Assembly: GCA_947626315.1 (NCBI GenBank)
Contig: CANQRQ010000003.1
Span: 62,001 to 126,000, forward strand
DNA: 64,000 bases
Source: an uncultured Oscillospiraceae bacterium
GTDB lineage: Bacteria; Bacillota; Clostridia; Oscillospirales; Oscillospiraceae
Direction of reading: 5' to 3'
Below are positions 53,174-61,762 of this stretch, in pieces (positions within the stretch are counted from its first letter, which is position 1; each line of letters begins with the position of its first letter). The position numbers and the translations under genes were made by a program. The notes under the pieces were generated by a model that was not told the DNA's origin, did not search any database, and saw nothing but the letters and a program-made list of their open reading frames with translations.

Positions 53174-53447
53174 GCAAATAGCCGAGGCGGAAGTCTCGGC
53201 TATTTGCTGAGCTGTCAAAAAAGGGCCGTCTGGCCCTTTTTTGACAAGGGGGATGCAGCCCGCTGCAGCGCACGACGGCCCCCATCTTTGACGGGGGCCG
53301 CGCACGTTTGCGGGCTGAGAAGAGTTTTTTCCGAGGCGCATGTCCCCGGAAAAAACGATTTGAATTCTTTCGCCGCTTCGGCGGCGAAACTCTGCGAGGC
53401 TTTTTGAAAAGCTGTCAAGTAGCCGGGGCAGGTGACCCGGCTACTTG
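53174..53447. repeat. Cluster of six hairpins in the khpA-rimM spacer
   Basis: In order: 53174-53207 (13-bp GCAAATAGCCGAG stem), 53213-53246 (15-bp TGTCAAAAAAGGGCC stem, loop GTCT), 53277-53300 (7-bp CGGCCCC), 53324-53356 (10-bp GTTTTTTCCG), 53368-53389 (9-bp TTTCGCCGC with a TTCG tetraloop) and 53416-53447 (12-bp CAAGTAGCCGGG). The word GCTGTCAA occurs at 53211 and 53411. No open frame is protein-like. The second hairpin may act as a terminator or RNA processing site inside the operon. Confidence 0.75.
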
Positions 53448-53465
53448 TTCTAATGAGAGGAAAAT

Positions 53466-53954
53466 ATGAGCAGGCAGCCATTTATCGAGGCCGGACAGGT
53501 GGTGAACACCCACGGCGTCCGGGGAGAAGTGAAAATCGAAGTCTGGCTGGACAGCCCCGCCTTTATGCGCCGCTTCAAAACCTATTCCATCGGCGGGCAG
53601 AGCTTCCGGGTCCTGTCGGCCAGGGCGCAGAAGGATTTCCTGCTGGCGCAGCTGGAAGGCGTGGAGGACGTGAACGCCGCCATGCGCCTGAAGGGGAAGA
53701 CCGTCCTGGTGGACCGGGCGGAGGCCCGGCTGCCCAAGGGGCAGTTTTTCCTGCAGGATATCCTGGGCGCCCGGGTGCAGACCGAGGCCGGGGAGCCGGT
53801 GGGGATTTTGGAGGACATTCTGGAGACCCCGGCCTCCCGGGTCTACGTGGTGCGGGGGGAGACGGAACATCTGATCCCCGCCGTGCCGGCCTTCATCGTC
53901 TCCACCGACGCCGAGGCCGGCCTGCTCACGGTGCGGCTGATCGAGGGCATGTGA
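53466..53954 (+). CDS. rimM: Ribosome maturation factor RimM
   Basis: 162 residues. The RimM domain starts with AGQVVNTHGVRGEVKIEV and a PRC-barrel half follows (FFLQDILGARVQT). It assists assembly of the 30S head with S19. GAGAGGAAA precedes the ATG. Its stop overlaps the trmD start by one base. Confidence 0.95.
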   Translation: MSRQPFIEAGQVVNTHGVRGEVKIEVWLDSPAFMRRFKTYSIGGQSFRVLSARAQKDFLLAQLEGVEDVNAAMRLKGKTVLVDRAEARLPKGQFFLQDILGARVQTEAGEPVGILEDILETPASRVYVVRGETEHLIPAVPAFIVSTDAEAGLLTVRLIEGM

Positions 53955-55243
53955 TGAGAATTGACATTATGACCCTGTTCCCGGAGACGGTGAACGCCTT
54001 CCTCCACGAGAGCATTCTGGGCAGGGCGGCCAAAAAGGGCGTAATCCAGATCAACTGCGTCCAGATCCGGGACTATACCGAGAACAAACAGCGCCAGGTG
54101 GACGACTATCCCTACGGCGGCGGCTGGGGCTGCGTGCTGATGGCCCAGCCGCTGAAATCCTGCCTGGACAGTATTATGTCAACTACAAAAGACCTGCACA
54201 GCCGGGTGATCTACCTGTCCCCCCAGGGGGTGCCCTTCACCCAGGAGACGGCCAAGCGCTTAAAGCGGGACTATGAGCATCTGGTGCTGGTCTGCGGCCA
54301 CTATGAGGGCGTGGACGAGCGCTTCATTGAGGCCTGCGTGGACGAGGAGATCTCCCTGGGGGACTTTGTGCTCACCGGGGGGGAGATCGCCGCCATGGCG
54401 GTGGCGGACGCGGTGTGCCGTCTGGTGCCGGGGGTCCTGGCCGACGAGCAGTGCTACACTGGGGAGAGCCACTGGGACGGACTGCTGGAGTACCCCCAGT
54501 ACACCCGGCCCGAGCGCTGGGAGGGCCGGGAGGCGCCCCCGGTGCTGCTGGAGGGGAACCACGATAAGATCCAGCTCTGGCGGCGGAAAAAGCAGCTGGA
54601 GCGCACCAAGGAGCGCCGGCCGGACCTGTTCCGGGCCTTTGTCCCCGTGGACCGGCAGGATGAGGAGCTGCTGCGGCAGCTGGAGCGGGACGAAAAACGG
54701 GTGCGGCTGACGGAAAAGCCCGTCTGCCGCCCGGCCGAAGCCGGGGACCTGCCGGATATTCTGGCGATGGTCGCCTGCGCCCGGGAGACGCTGAGGCGCC
54801 GGGGCGTGGACCAGTGGCAGGGGGAGTACCCCGCGGAGGAGCAGCTGCGCCGGGATATCGGGCGGGGCGAGTGCTTCCTGCTGACCCACCGGGGAGAGGC
54901 CGCCGCGTTCTTTGTGCTGTCCCGGCTGCCGGAAGAGGACTATGAGCGGATCCGGGACGGCAAATGGGGCTATGACGGGCCCTGCTGCGTGCTGCACCGG
55001 GCGGCGGTCGCCGAGAAATACCGGGGCGGGGAGGTCTCGGCCCTGATGCTCCGCTGCGTGGAGGAGCAGGCCCGGGCCTGGGGGCTCCGCTGCGTCCGGA
55101 CGGACACCCACCGGAAAAACAAGGCCATGCTGGCCCTGCTGCGGGACGGCGGCTTCCGTTACCGGGGCAACCTGGAGATCAGCGCCGAGCCGGGCCGCGA
55201 CCCCCGGCGGCAGGCGTATGAGAAGATATTAAAGGACAGATAA
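53954..55243 (+). CDS. trmD: tRNA (guanine-N1)-methyltransferase TrmD fused to a GNAT acetyltransferase
   Basis: 429 residues in one uninterrupted frame; ATG 53954 overlaps the rimM stop. Residues 1 to about 235 are a complete TrmD: DIMTLFPE start, the trefoil-knot loop with YIGVG-like CGHYEGVDERF, DEEISLGDFVLTGGE, and the late SHWDGLLEYPQYTRP. It methylates G37 of tRNA. A short charged linker leads to residues about 258-429, a GNAT-like domain (VCRPAEAGDLPDI start, VLHRAAVAEKYRGGEVSALM acetyl-CoA-binding region, ending GGFRYRGNLE). TrmD is normally about 240 residues, so this is a real fusion. Nothing shows a frameshift; the acetylation target is unknown. Confidence 0.93.
   Translation: MRIDIMTLFPETVNAFLHESILGRAAKKGVIQINCVQIRDYTENKQRQVDDYPYGGGWGCVLMAQPLKSCLDSIMSTTKDLHSRVIYLSPQGVPFTQETAKRLKRDYEHLVLVCGHYEGVDERFIEACVDEEISLGDFVLTGGEIAAMAVADAVCRLVPGVLADEQCYTGESHWDGLLEYPQYTRPERWEGREAPPVLLEGNHDKIQLWRRKKQLERTKERRPDLFRAFVPVDRQDEELLRQLERDEKRVRLTEKPVCRPAEAGDLPDILAMVACARETLRRRGVDQWQGEYPAEEQLRRDIGRGECFLLTHRGEAAAFFVLSRLPEEDYERIRDGKWGYDGPCCVLHRAAVAEKYRGGEVSALMLRCVEEQARAWGLRCVRTDTHRKNKAMLALLRDGGFRYRGNLEISAEPGRDPRRQAYEKILKDR
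54174..54183 (+). other. Degenerate XerD-arm-like word in trmD (TTATGTCAAC)
   Basis: Nine of ten bases match the XerD arm word, on the plus strand, in an AT-rich patch of trmD and in the third codon frame. Single-mismatch words can arise by chance. Confidence 0.2.
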
Positions 55244-56112
55244 TGGATCTGACGGATTTGAACGAGATACGCCCCCTGCTGGAGCGGCACGGCTTTCGCT
55301 TTTCCAAGTCCCTGGGGCAGAACTTCCTGACCGCGGCCTGGGTGCCCGGGCGGATCGCCGAGAGTGCCGGGCTGGACCGGGACACCGGCGTTCTGGAGGT
55401 GGGCCCCGGCATCGGCTGCCTCACGGCGGAGCTGGCCCGCCGGGCGGGAAAGGTGCTCTCCGTGGAGCTGGACAGGGCCCTGAAGCCGGTGCTGGGGGAG
55501 ACCCTCGCCGGCGTGGAGAACGTGGAGCTGCTGTTCGGCGACGCGCTGAAGCTGGACCTGGGGCAGCTGGTCCGGGAGCGCCTGCCGGGCCTGCGGCCGG
55601 TGTTCTGCGCAAACCTGCCTTACAACGTGACCAGCCCGCTGCTGACGGCCGTGCTCCGGGCCGGCTGCTTTGAGACAGTCACCGTGATGGTCCAGCGGGA
55701 GGTGGCCCGGCGGCTCTGCGCCCGGGCGGGGACCGGGGACTACGGGGCCTTCAGCCTCTTTGTCCAGTGGCACGCGGAGCCGGAGCTGCTGTTTGAGGTG
55801 GAGCCGGCCTGCTTTGTCCCCCGGCCCAAGGTGACCTCCGCCGTGCTGCGGCTGCGGCGGCGGGAGAGCCCGCCCGTCCCCGTCCGGGACGAGCAGCTGC
55901 TGTTCCGGGTGATCCGGGCTGCCTTCAATATGCGGCGCAAGACCCTGGTCAACGCCCTCGGCGCCGGCCTGGACGGAATCACCAAGGAACAGGCGGAAAA
56001 CGCCGTGAAAAGAGCCGGTTTCAGCCCCAAAATCCGGGGCGAAGTTCTGGAAATTGGTGGTTTTGCAAAAATTTCCGATGAAATAGAGGAGATTCTGGAG
56101 CCGGATTTGTAG
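55243..56112 (+). CDS. rsmA: 16S rRNA (adenine1518/1519-N6)-dimethyltransferase
   Basis: 289 residues. SLGQNFL near 23-29, the SAM site VLEVGPGIGCLT near 50-61 and the target-base motif NLPYNV near 125-130 are the KsgA/RsmA hallmarks. It dimethylates two adjacent adenines in helix 45 of 16S rRNA. It overlaps the trmD fusion stop by one base. It joins the ribosome-maturation operon here, although in many Firmicutes it lies elsewhere. Confidence 0.95.
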   Translation: MDLTDLNEIRPLLERHGFRFSKSLGQNFLTAAWVPGRIAESAGLDRDTGVLEVGPGIGCLTAELARRAGKVLSVELDRALKPVLGETLAGVENVELLFGDALKLDLGQLVRERLPGLRPVFCANLPYNVTSPLLTAVLRAGCFETVTVMVQREVARRLCARAGTGDYGAFSLFVQWHAEPELLFEVEPACFVPRPKVTSAVLRLRRRESPPVPVRDEQLLFRVIRAAFNMRRKTLVNALGAGLDGITKEQAENAVKRAGFSPKIRGEVLEIGGFAKISDEIEEILEPDL

Positions 56113-56122
56113 GGAAAATGCA

Positions 56123-56152
56123 TTGATTCTTTCCCGAACTTTGTGGTAATCT
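56123..56152 (+). promoter_or_regulatory. ppdK: Candidate promoter of ppdK
   Basis: TTGATT, 18 bases, TAATCT, about 50 bases before the start codon. Confidence 0.45.
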
Positions 56153-56203
56153 TAGCAATGGCAAAAAGGTCAAGTTTTAATTAATCATAGAAAGGAACGA
56201 ACC

Positions 56204-58843
56204 ATGAGCAAGAAGTACGTGTATCTGTTTTCCGAGGGCAACGCCAACATGCGTGAGCTGCTGGGCGGCAAGGGCGCCAACCTGGCCGAGATGACCAACA
56301 TCGGCCTGCCGGTCCCCCAGGGCTTTACCATCACCACCGAGGCCTGCACGCAGTACTATGAGGACGGCCGTCAGATCAATGACGAGATCATGGCCGAGAT
56401 CATGCAGTACGTGGAGAAGATGGAGGAGATGAACGGGAAGAAGTTCGGCGACCTGCACAACCCCCTGCTGGTCTCCGTCCGCTCCGGCGCCCGGGCCTCC
56501 ATGCCCGGCATGATGGACACCATCCTGAACCTGGGCCTGAACGACGACGTGGTGGCCGCCATGATCAAGGGCAACCCGGACCCCAAGTTCGAGCGCTTTG
56601 TGTATGACTCCTACCGCCGCTTCATCCAGATGTTCTCCGACGTGGTCATGGAAGTGGGCAAGAAGTATTTCGAGCAGCTGATCGACGCCATGAAGGAGAA
56701 GAAGGGCGTTGTGTACGACGTGGACCTGACCGCCGCCGACCTGAAGGAGCTGGCGGAGCAGTTCAAGGCCGAGTACAAGGCCCAGATCGGCGAGGACTTC
56801 CCCTCCGACCCCAAGGTGCAGCTTTATGAGGCCATCCGCGCGGTCTTCCGCTCCTGGGACAATCCCCGGGCCAACGTGTACCGCCGGGACAACGACATCC
56901 CCTATTCCTGGGGCACTGCCGTCAACGTGATGCCCATGGTCTTCGGCAACCTGAACAACAACTCCGGCACCGGCGTGGCCTTCACCCGTGACCCCGCCAC
57001 CGGCGAGAAAAAGCTGATGGGCGAGTTCCTGGTCAACGCCCAGGGCGAGGACGTGGTGGCCGGCGTGCGTACCCCCATGCCCATTGCCCAGATGGCCGAG
57101 CAGTTCCCCGAGGCCTATGCCGAGTTCGTCAAGGTCTGCGACACCCTGGAGGAGCACTACCGGGATATGCAGGACATGGAGTTCACCGTTGAAAACGGCA
57201 AGCTCTACATGCTCCAGTGCCGCAACGGCAAGCGCACCGCCCAGGCCGCTCTGAAGATCGCCTGCGACCTGGTGGACGAGGGCATGATCGACGAGAAGAA
57301 GGCCGTGGCCATGATTGACCCCCGGAACCTGGACACCCTGCTGCACCCCCAGTTCGACGCGGACAAGCTCAAGGCCGCTACCCCCATCGGCAAGGGCCTG
57401 GGCGCTTCCCCCGGCGCCGCCTGCGGCAAGGTCGTCTTCTCCGCTGAGGACGCCAAGGCCTGGAAGGCCCGCAAGGAGCGGGTGGTCCTGGTCCGTCTGG
57501 AGACCAGCCCCGAGGATATCGAGGGCATGAAGGCCTCCCAGGGCATCCTCACCGTCCGCGGCGGCATGACCAGCCACGCGGCCGTGGTGGCCCGGGGCAT
57601 GGGCACCTGCTGCGTCTCCGGCTGCGGCGACATCAAGATGGACGAGGCCAACAAGCAGTTCACCCTGGGCGGGAAGACCTTCCACGAGGGCGACTATATC
57701 TCCATCGACGGCTCCACCGGCAACATCTATGACGGCATCATCCCCACCGTGGACGCCACCATCGCCGGCGAGTTCGGCCGCATCATGGCTTGGGCCGACA
57801 AGTACCGCCGTCTGCGGGTCCGCACCAACGCCGACACGCCCCGCGACGCCGCCAAGGCCCGTGAGCTGGGCGCGGAGGGCATCGGCCTGACCCGTACTGA
57901 GCATATGTTCTTCAACGAGGACCGGATCGCCGCGTTCCGCGAGATGATCTGCTCCGACACCCTGGAGGAGCGCGAGGCCGCTCTGGCCAAGCTGGAGCCC
58001 ATGCAGCAGGCGGACTTCGAGGGCATCTATGAGGCCATGGAAGGCTGCCCTGTTACCATCCGGTTCCTGGATCCCCCGCTGCACGAGTTCGTCCCCACCG
58101 AGGAGGCCGACATCGAGGCTCTGGCCGAGGCCCAGCACAAGAGCGTGGCCGACATCAAGAACATCATCGCCTCCCTGCATGAGTTCAACCCCATGATGGG
58201 TCACCGCGGCTGCCGTCTGGCCGTCACCTATCCGGAGATCGCCGAGATGCAGACCCGCGCCGTCATCAAGGCCGCCCTGGCCGTCCAGGCCCGCCACCCC
58301 GAGTGGACGATGGTTCCCGAGATCATGATCCCCCTGGTGGGCGAGGTCAAGGAGCTCAAGTACGTCAAGGACGTGGTGGTGAAGGCTGCCGACGCCCTGA
58401 TCGCCGAGGCCGGTTCCGACATGAAGTACCTGGTGGGCACCATGATCGAGATCCCCAGAGCCGCTCTCACCGCGGACGAGATCGCCAAGGAGGCGGAGTT
58501 CTTCTCCTTCGGCACCAACGACCTGACCCAGATGACCTTCGGCTTCAGCCGTGACGATGCCGGCAAGTTCCTGGGCGCCTACTACGACAAGAAGATCTAC
58601 GAGAGCGATCCCTTCGCCCGCGTGGACCAGACCGGTGTTGGCAAGCTGGTGGCCATGGCCGCCAAGCTGGGCCGGGCTACCCGTCCCGAGCTGCACCTGG
58701 GCGTCTGCGGCGAGCACGGCGGCGACCCCAGCTCCGTGGAGTTCTTCCATCGGGTGGGTCTGGACTATGTGTCCTGCAGCCCCTTCCGCATTCCCATCGC
58801 CCGTCTGGCCGCCGCTCAGGCTGCCATCAAGGATATGCAGTAA
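56204..58843 (+). CDS. ppdK: Pyruvate, phosphate dikinase
   Basis: 879 residues, the normal size. The nucleotide-binding domain starts KYVYLFSEGNA with GGKGANLAEM; the phosphohistidine domain has GGMTSHAAVVARGMG near 452-466 (catalytic His); and the PEP/pyruvate barrel ends with CGEHGGDP. It interconverts PEP, AMP and PPi with pyruvate, ATP and Pi, a common glycolytic or gluconeogenic step in anaerobic Clostridia. AAAGGA precedes the ATG. Codon use is visibly more biased (GAC, AAG, CTG, GGC) than in neighbours, which fits high expression. A strong terminator follows. Confidence 0.97.
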   Translation: MSKKYVYLFSEGNANMRELLGGKGANLAEMTNIGLPVPQGFTITTEACTQYYEDGRQINDEIMAEIMQYVEKMEEMNGKKFGDLHNPLLVSVRSGARASMPGMMDTILNLGLNDDVVAAMIKGNPDPKFERFVYDSYRRFIQMFSDVVMEVGKKYFEQLIDAMKEKKGVVYDVDLTAADLKELAEQFKAEYKAQIGEDFPSDPKVQLYEAIRAVFRSWDNPRANVYRRDNDIPYSWGTAVNVMPMVFGNLNNNSGTGVAFTRDPATGEKKLMGEFLVNAQGEDVVAGVRTPMPIAQMAEQFPEAYAEFVKVCDTLEEHYRDMQDMEFTVENGKLYMLQCRNGKRTAQAALKIACDLVDEGMIDEKKAVAMIDPRNLDTLLHPQFDADKLKAATPIGKGLGASPGAACGKVVFSAEDAKAWKARKERVVLVRLETSPEDIEGMKASQGILTVRGGMTSHAAVVARGMGTCCVSGCGDIKMDEANKQFTLGGKTFHEGDYISIDGSTGNIYDGIIPTVDATIAGEFGRIMAWADKYRRLRVRTNADTPRDAAKARELGAEGIGLTRTEHMFFNEDRIAAFREMICSDTLEEREAALAKLEPMQQADFEGIYEAMEGCPVTIRFLDPPLHEFVPTEEADIEALAEAQHKSVADIKNIIASLHEFNPMMGHRGCRLAVTYPEIAEMQTRAVIKAALAVQARHPEWTMVPEIMIPLVGEVKELKYVKDVVVKAADALIAEAGSDMKYLVGTMIEIPRAALTADEIAKEAEFFSFGTNDLTQMTFGFSRDDAGKFLGAYYDKKIYESDPFARVDQTGVGKLVAMAAKLGRATRPELHLGVCGEHGGDPSSVEFFHRVGLDYVSCSPFRIPIARLAAAQAAIKDMQ

Positions 58844-58859
58844 TCCGTAATTTCAAACG

Positions 58860-58890
58860 ACGCGGCGCCAAACGGCGCCGCGTAATTTAT
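58860..58890 (+). terminator. ppdK: Terminator after ppdK
   Basis: ACGCGGCGCC and GGCGCCGCGT form a perfect ten-bp stem with AAAC loop, then TAATTTAT. Confidence 0.65.
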
Positions 58891-58928
58891 CGACCATCTG
58901 GTCTTATAAAGTTTTATTAAATTGAACC

Positions 58929-58957
58929 TTGTATAAGGTCAGATTCTGCTGTAAACT
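58929..58957 (+). promoter_or_regulatory. Candidate promoter of the ECF S-component operon
   Basis: TTGTAT, 17 bases, TAAACT, about 35 bases before the start. No riboswitch-like leader fits in the short 5' end. Confidence 0.4.
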
Positions 58958-58992
58958 CCGTGTATCCTAAGAAAACAACGGAGGCGTGGGAA

Positions 58993-59508
58993 ATGAAACA
59001 GAGTCAATTGCTTAAGCTGGTGCAGGCGGCGGTGTTTGCGGCGCTGTGCTGCGTAGCGACCATGCTCATCAGCATCCCGATGCCCGCCACCAACGGCTAT
59101 ATCAACCTGGGCGACGGGGCGGTGCTCCTGGGGGCCTTTCTGCTGGGGCCGGTCTACGGCGCGGCGGCGGGGGGCCTGGGCTCCATGCTGGCGGACCTGC
59201 TGCTGGGCTATGCCGCCTATGCGCCGGGGACGCTGCTGATCAAGGGTCTGATGGCCGCGCTGGCGGCCCTGGTGCTGCGGGCCCTGGAGCGGAAGCCCCT
59301 GGCCGGGGCGGTCCTGGGCGGTCTGGCCGGGGAGCTGGTCATGGTCCTGGGCTATTTTCTCTACGAGAGCACGGTGCTGGGCTACGGCCTGGCAGCCGCA
59401 GCCAGTATTCCGGGCAACGGCATCCAGGGTTTGGTGGGCCTGGCGGCCGCGGCAGCGGTGTATCAGGCGCTGCGGGCTCTGCCCTTTGTGAAAAAAACGG
59501 CCCGCTGA
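58993..59508 (+). CDS. ECF transporter substrate-binding (S) component
   Basis: 171 residues from ATG 58993 (GGAGGCG upstream; an earlier GTG has no ribosome site). Five or six membrane helices carry the ECF S-component pattern GYINLGDGAVLLGAFLLGP and a Gly/Ala-rich loop GLGSMLADLLLGY. It should bind a vitamin or related small compound and join a shared energising module (EcfA/A'/T) encoded elsewhere. The substrate is not evident. The gene precedes a UPF0340 protein by 15 bases. Confidence 0.88.
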   Translation: MKQSQLLKLVQAAVFAALCCVATMLISIPMPATNGYINLGDGAVLLGAFLLGPVYGAAAGGLGSMLADLLLGYAAYAPGTLLIKGLMAALAALVLRALERKPLAGAVLGGLAGELVMVLGYFLYESTVLGYGLAAAASIPGNGIQGLVGLAAAAAVYQALRALPFVKKTAR

Positions 59509-59523
59509 AAGGAGAAGGGAAAC

Positions 59524-60078
59524 ATGCAGTTTGAAGAAGTGAGGGCCCAGGCCGCGGCGGCGGCGCTGGAGCTGATCGAGACCGCCGGACTCAAGGCCGG
59601 GGACCTGCTGGTGATCGGCTGCTCCTCCAGCGAGATCGTGGGGGAGCGGATCGGCAAGGGCTCCAGCCGGGAGGCGGCCCAGGCCGTGTTTTCCGGCGTC
59701 TACCCGCTGCTGCAGGAGCGGGGGATCTGGCTGGCGGCCCAGTGCTGTGAGCATCTGAACCGGGCGCTGATCCTGGAGCAGGAGGCGGCGGAGAGGTTCG
59801 GCTATGAGCCGGTGAATGTGCGCCCCTGGGAGCACGCCGGCGGCTCCTTTGCCACCGTGGCCTTTGAGAGCTTCCGTTCCCCCGTGGCGGTGGAGCACAT
59901 CCGGGCCAAGGCGGGGATGGACATCGGCCAGACCTTCATCGGCATGCACCTGAAGGAGGTGGCCGTGCCAGTGCGGCTGTCGGTCCGGCAGATCGGCCTG
60001 GCCCCGCTGGCCTGCGCCCGGACCCGGCCCAAGTTCGTCGGCGGGGAGCGGGCCCGGTACCGGGAAGATCTAAAATAA
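59524..60078 (+). CDS. UPF0340/TIGR01440-family protein (YwlG-like)
   Basis: 184 residues, family length. The conserved VIGCSSSEIVGERIGKGSS stretch is near the N-terminus, followed by WLAAQCCEHLNRAL. The function is unknown; it is a soluble alpha/beta protein of Firmicutes. AAAGGAG precedes the ATG, and it is cotranscribed with the S-component. Confidence 0.92.
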   Translation: MQFEEVRAQAAAAALELIETAGLKAGDLLVIGCSSSEIVGERIGKGSSREAAQAVFSGVYPLLQERGIWLAAQCCEHLNRALILEQEAAERFGYEPVNVRPWEHAGGSFATVAFESFRSPVAVEHIRAKAGMDIGQTFIGMHLKEVAVPVRLSVRQIGLAPLACARTRPKFVGGERARYREDLK

Positions 60079-60090
60079 AGGAAAAAACTT

Positions 60091-60140
60091 TGAAAACCCT
60101 CTGGCTATGCCTGCATAGGCTGCCGGAGGGTTTTCATGTA
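60091..60140 (+). terminator. Terminator after the UPF0340 gene
   Basis: TGAAAACCCTC pairs with GAGGGTTTTCA, with further inner pairing, ending in a T-containing arm. Confidence 0.6.
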
Positions 60141-60157
60141 AAAAATGCGATTATATC

Positions 60158-60186
60158 TTGCAAAACAGACCGGAAACCACTATACT
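60158..60186 (+). promoter_or_regulatory. Promoter of the MATE transporter gene
   Basis: TTGCAA, 17 bases, TATACT, 36 bases before ATG 60222. Confidence 0.6.
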
Positions 60187-60221
60187 ATTGCCAATTGATA
60201 ACTTTTAAGAAGTGGGACGGT

Positions 60222-61733
60222 ATGGGAACGAAGCAGAAACTGGAAGGGAAAACAGTTTATACGGCGCTGGACGATCTGCCCTACGGGGCGGAGGACGACC
60301 CGCGGGCCACCGGCAGAGTGCGGAAAATCCAGATTCCGGAGGGGATCACAAGGGGGCGGCTGTACCGGGACGTGACATTGATCGCCCTGCCCAGCCTGGT
60401 GGAGCTGATTTTGACCCAGCTGACCAGCATGGCCGACCAGATCATGGTGGGGCACCTGCCGGGTCAGGAGGGGATCAACGCCCTGGCCGCGGTGGGCCTG
60501 GCGGCGCAGCCGAAATTCCTGCTGATGACCATGATCCAGGCGCTGAACGTGGGCGCCACGGCCATGATTGCCCGCTTTCGGGGGCAGCAGAACCGGGAGA
60601 AGGCCAACCTGGTCTTCAAGCACGCCATTTTGCTGAACCTGGGCATGTCGGTGCTGTTCATGTGCCTGGGTCTGGGCTTCTGCGAGCCGCTGATCCGCTT
60701 CATGGGCGGCGCCGGCATCAGCGAGGAGACCCTGATGCAGGGCGTGTCCTATCTGAATATCCAGCTCTACGGCTTTGTGCCCTTGTGCCTGGGCATCACG
60801 GTGACGGCGGCCCTGCGGGGCATCGGGGACACCACCACTCCCATGGTGTACAACACCGTGGCCAATGTAGTCAACCTCTTTTTCAACTATGTGATGATCT
60901 ACGGCCACTTCGGCGTGCCCAAGATGGGCGTGGCGGGGGCCTCCCTGGCCACGGTGATCGGCCAGACGGTGGCCTTCTTCATCGCCATGGCGGTGGCCTT
61001 TGGGAAGAAGCACTATGTGTATCTCCGCTTCCGGGAGCGCTTCCGCTTTGACCGGGAGCTGATGGGCCGGGTGGTCAGTATCGGCCTGCCCTCCATGGTG
61101 GAGCAGCTTTTGATGCGCCTGGGGGTCATTATCTACACCCGGCAGGTCACCGGCCTGGGGGACACCATCTACGCCGCCCACCAGATCTGCATGAGCATCC
61201 AGGCCCTGACCTTCATGATGGGCCAGGCCTTTGCCAGCGCCGCCACCACGCTGATCGGCCAGTCCCTGGGGAAGCGGCGCTATGACATGGCCGCCGTGTA
61301 CATGCGCATGAGCCGGAACCTGGGCATTGCCAGTTCCCTGGTGCTGATGTGCCTGATGGTGTTCTTAAACGAGGAGATCATCGGCCTGTATAAAAACGCG
61401 CCGGAGATCATCGCCCTGGGCGCGCCTATCCTGATCCTCCTGGCCGGGAGCCAGCCCTTCCAGGCGGACCAGTTCATCGTCTCCGGCGGCCTCCGGGGCG
61501 CGGGAGATACCCGCTACGCGGCTGTGGTGACGGCGGTCACGGTGCTGGGGCTGCGGACAGTCCTCTGCTTCGGCCTGATCCGCTTTTTCAACTTAGGCCT
61601 CTGGGGCGCCTGGATCGCCCTGGTGGCGGACCAGTGCACCCGGACCCTGCTGATGGCCCTCCGGTACCGCTCCGGCAAATGGAAGCAGATCGGCGCACGG
61701 CACACCATCCACGCCGGCGCCGCCCAGGCGTAA
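60222..61733 (+). CDS. MATE-family multidrug/metabolite efflux transporter
   Basis: 503 residues from ATG 60222, taken because the promoter at 60158-60186 rules out the longer frame beginning at 60090; the ribosome site (GGGACGG) is weak. About twelve membrane helices follow a soluble N-terminus of about 45 residues. MATE features include DQIMVGHLPG, a G-P/A-rich second helix and PMVYNTVANVVNLFFNYVMI. It would export cationic compounds using Na+ or H+. The unusually long N-terminal lead is basic and of unknown role. Confidence 0.9.
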   Translation: MGTKQKLEGKTVYTALDDLPYGAEDDPRATGRVRKIQIPEGITRGRLYRDVTLIALPSLVELILTQLTSMADQIMVGHLPGQEGINALAAVGLAAQPKFLLMTMIQALNVGATAMIARFRGQQNREKANLVFKHAILLNLGMSVLFMCLGLGFCEPLIRFMGGAGISEETLMQGVSYLNIQLYGFVPLCLGITVTAALRGIGDTTTPMVYNTVANVVNLFFNYVMIYGHFGVPKMGVAGASLATVIGQTVAFFIAMAVAFGKKHYVYLRFRERFRFDRELMGRVVSIGLPSMVEQLLMRLGVIIYTRQVTGLGDTIYAAHQICMSIQALTFMMGQAFASAATTLIGQSLGKRRYDMAAVYMRMSRNLGIASSLVLMCLMVFLNEEIIGLYKNAPEIIALGAPILILLAGSQPFQADQFIVSGGLRGAGDTRYAAVVTAVTVLGLRTVLCFGLIRFFNLGLWGAWIALVADQCTRTLLMALRYRSGKWKQIGARHTIHAGAAQA

Positions 61734-61762
61734 ATTGATTATAAATTAAAGGAGGAATAACC

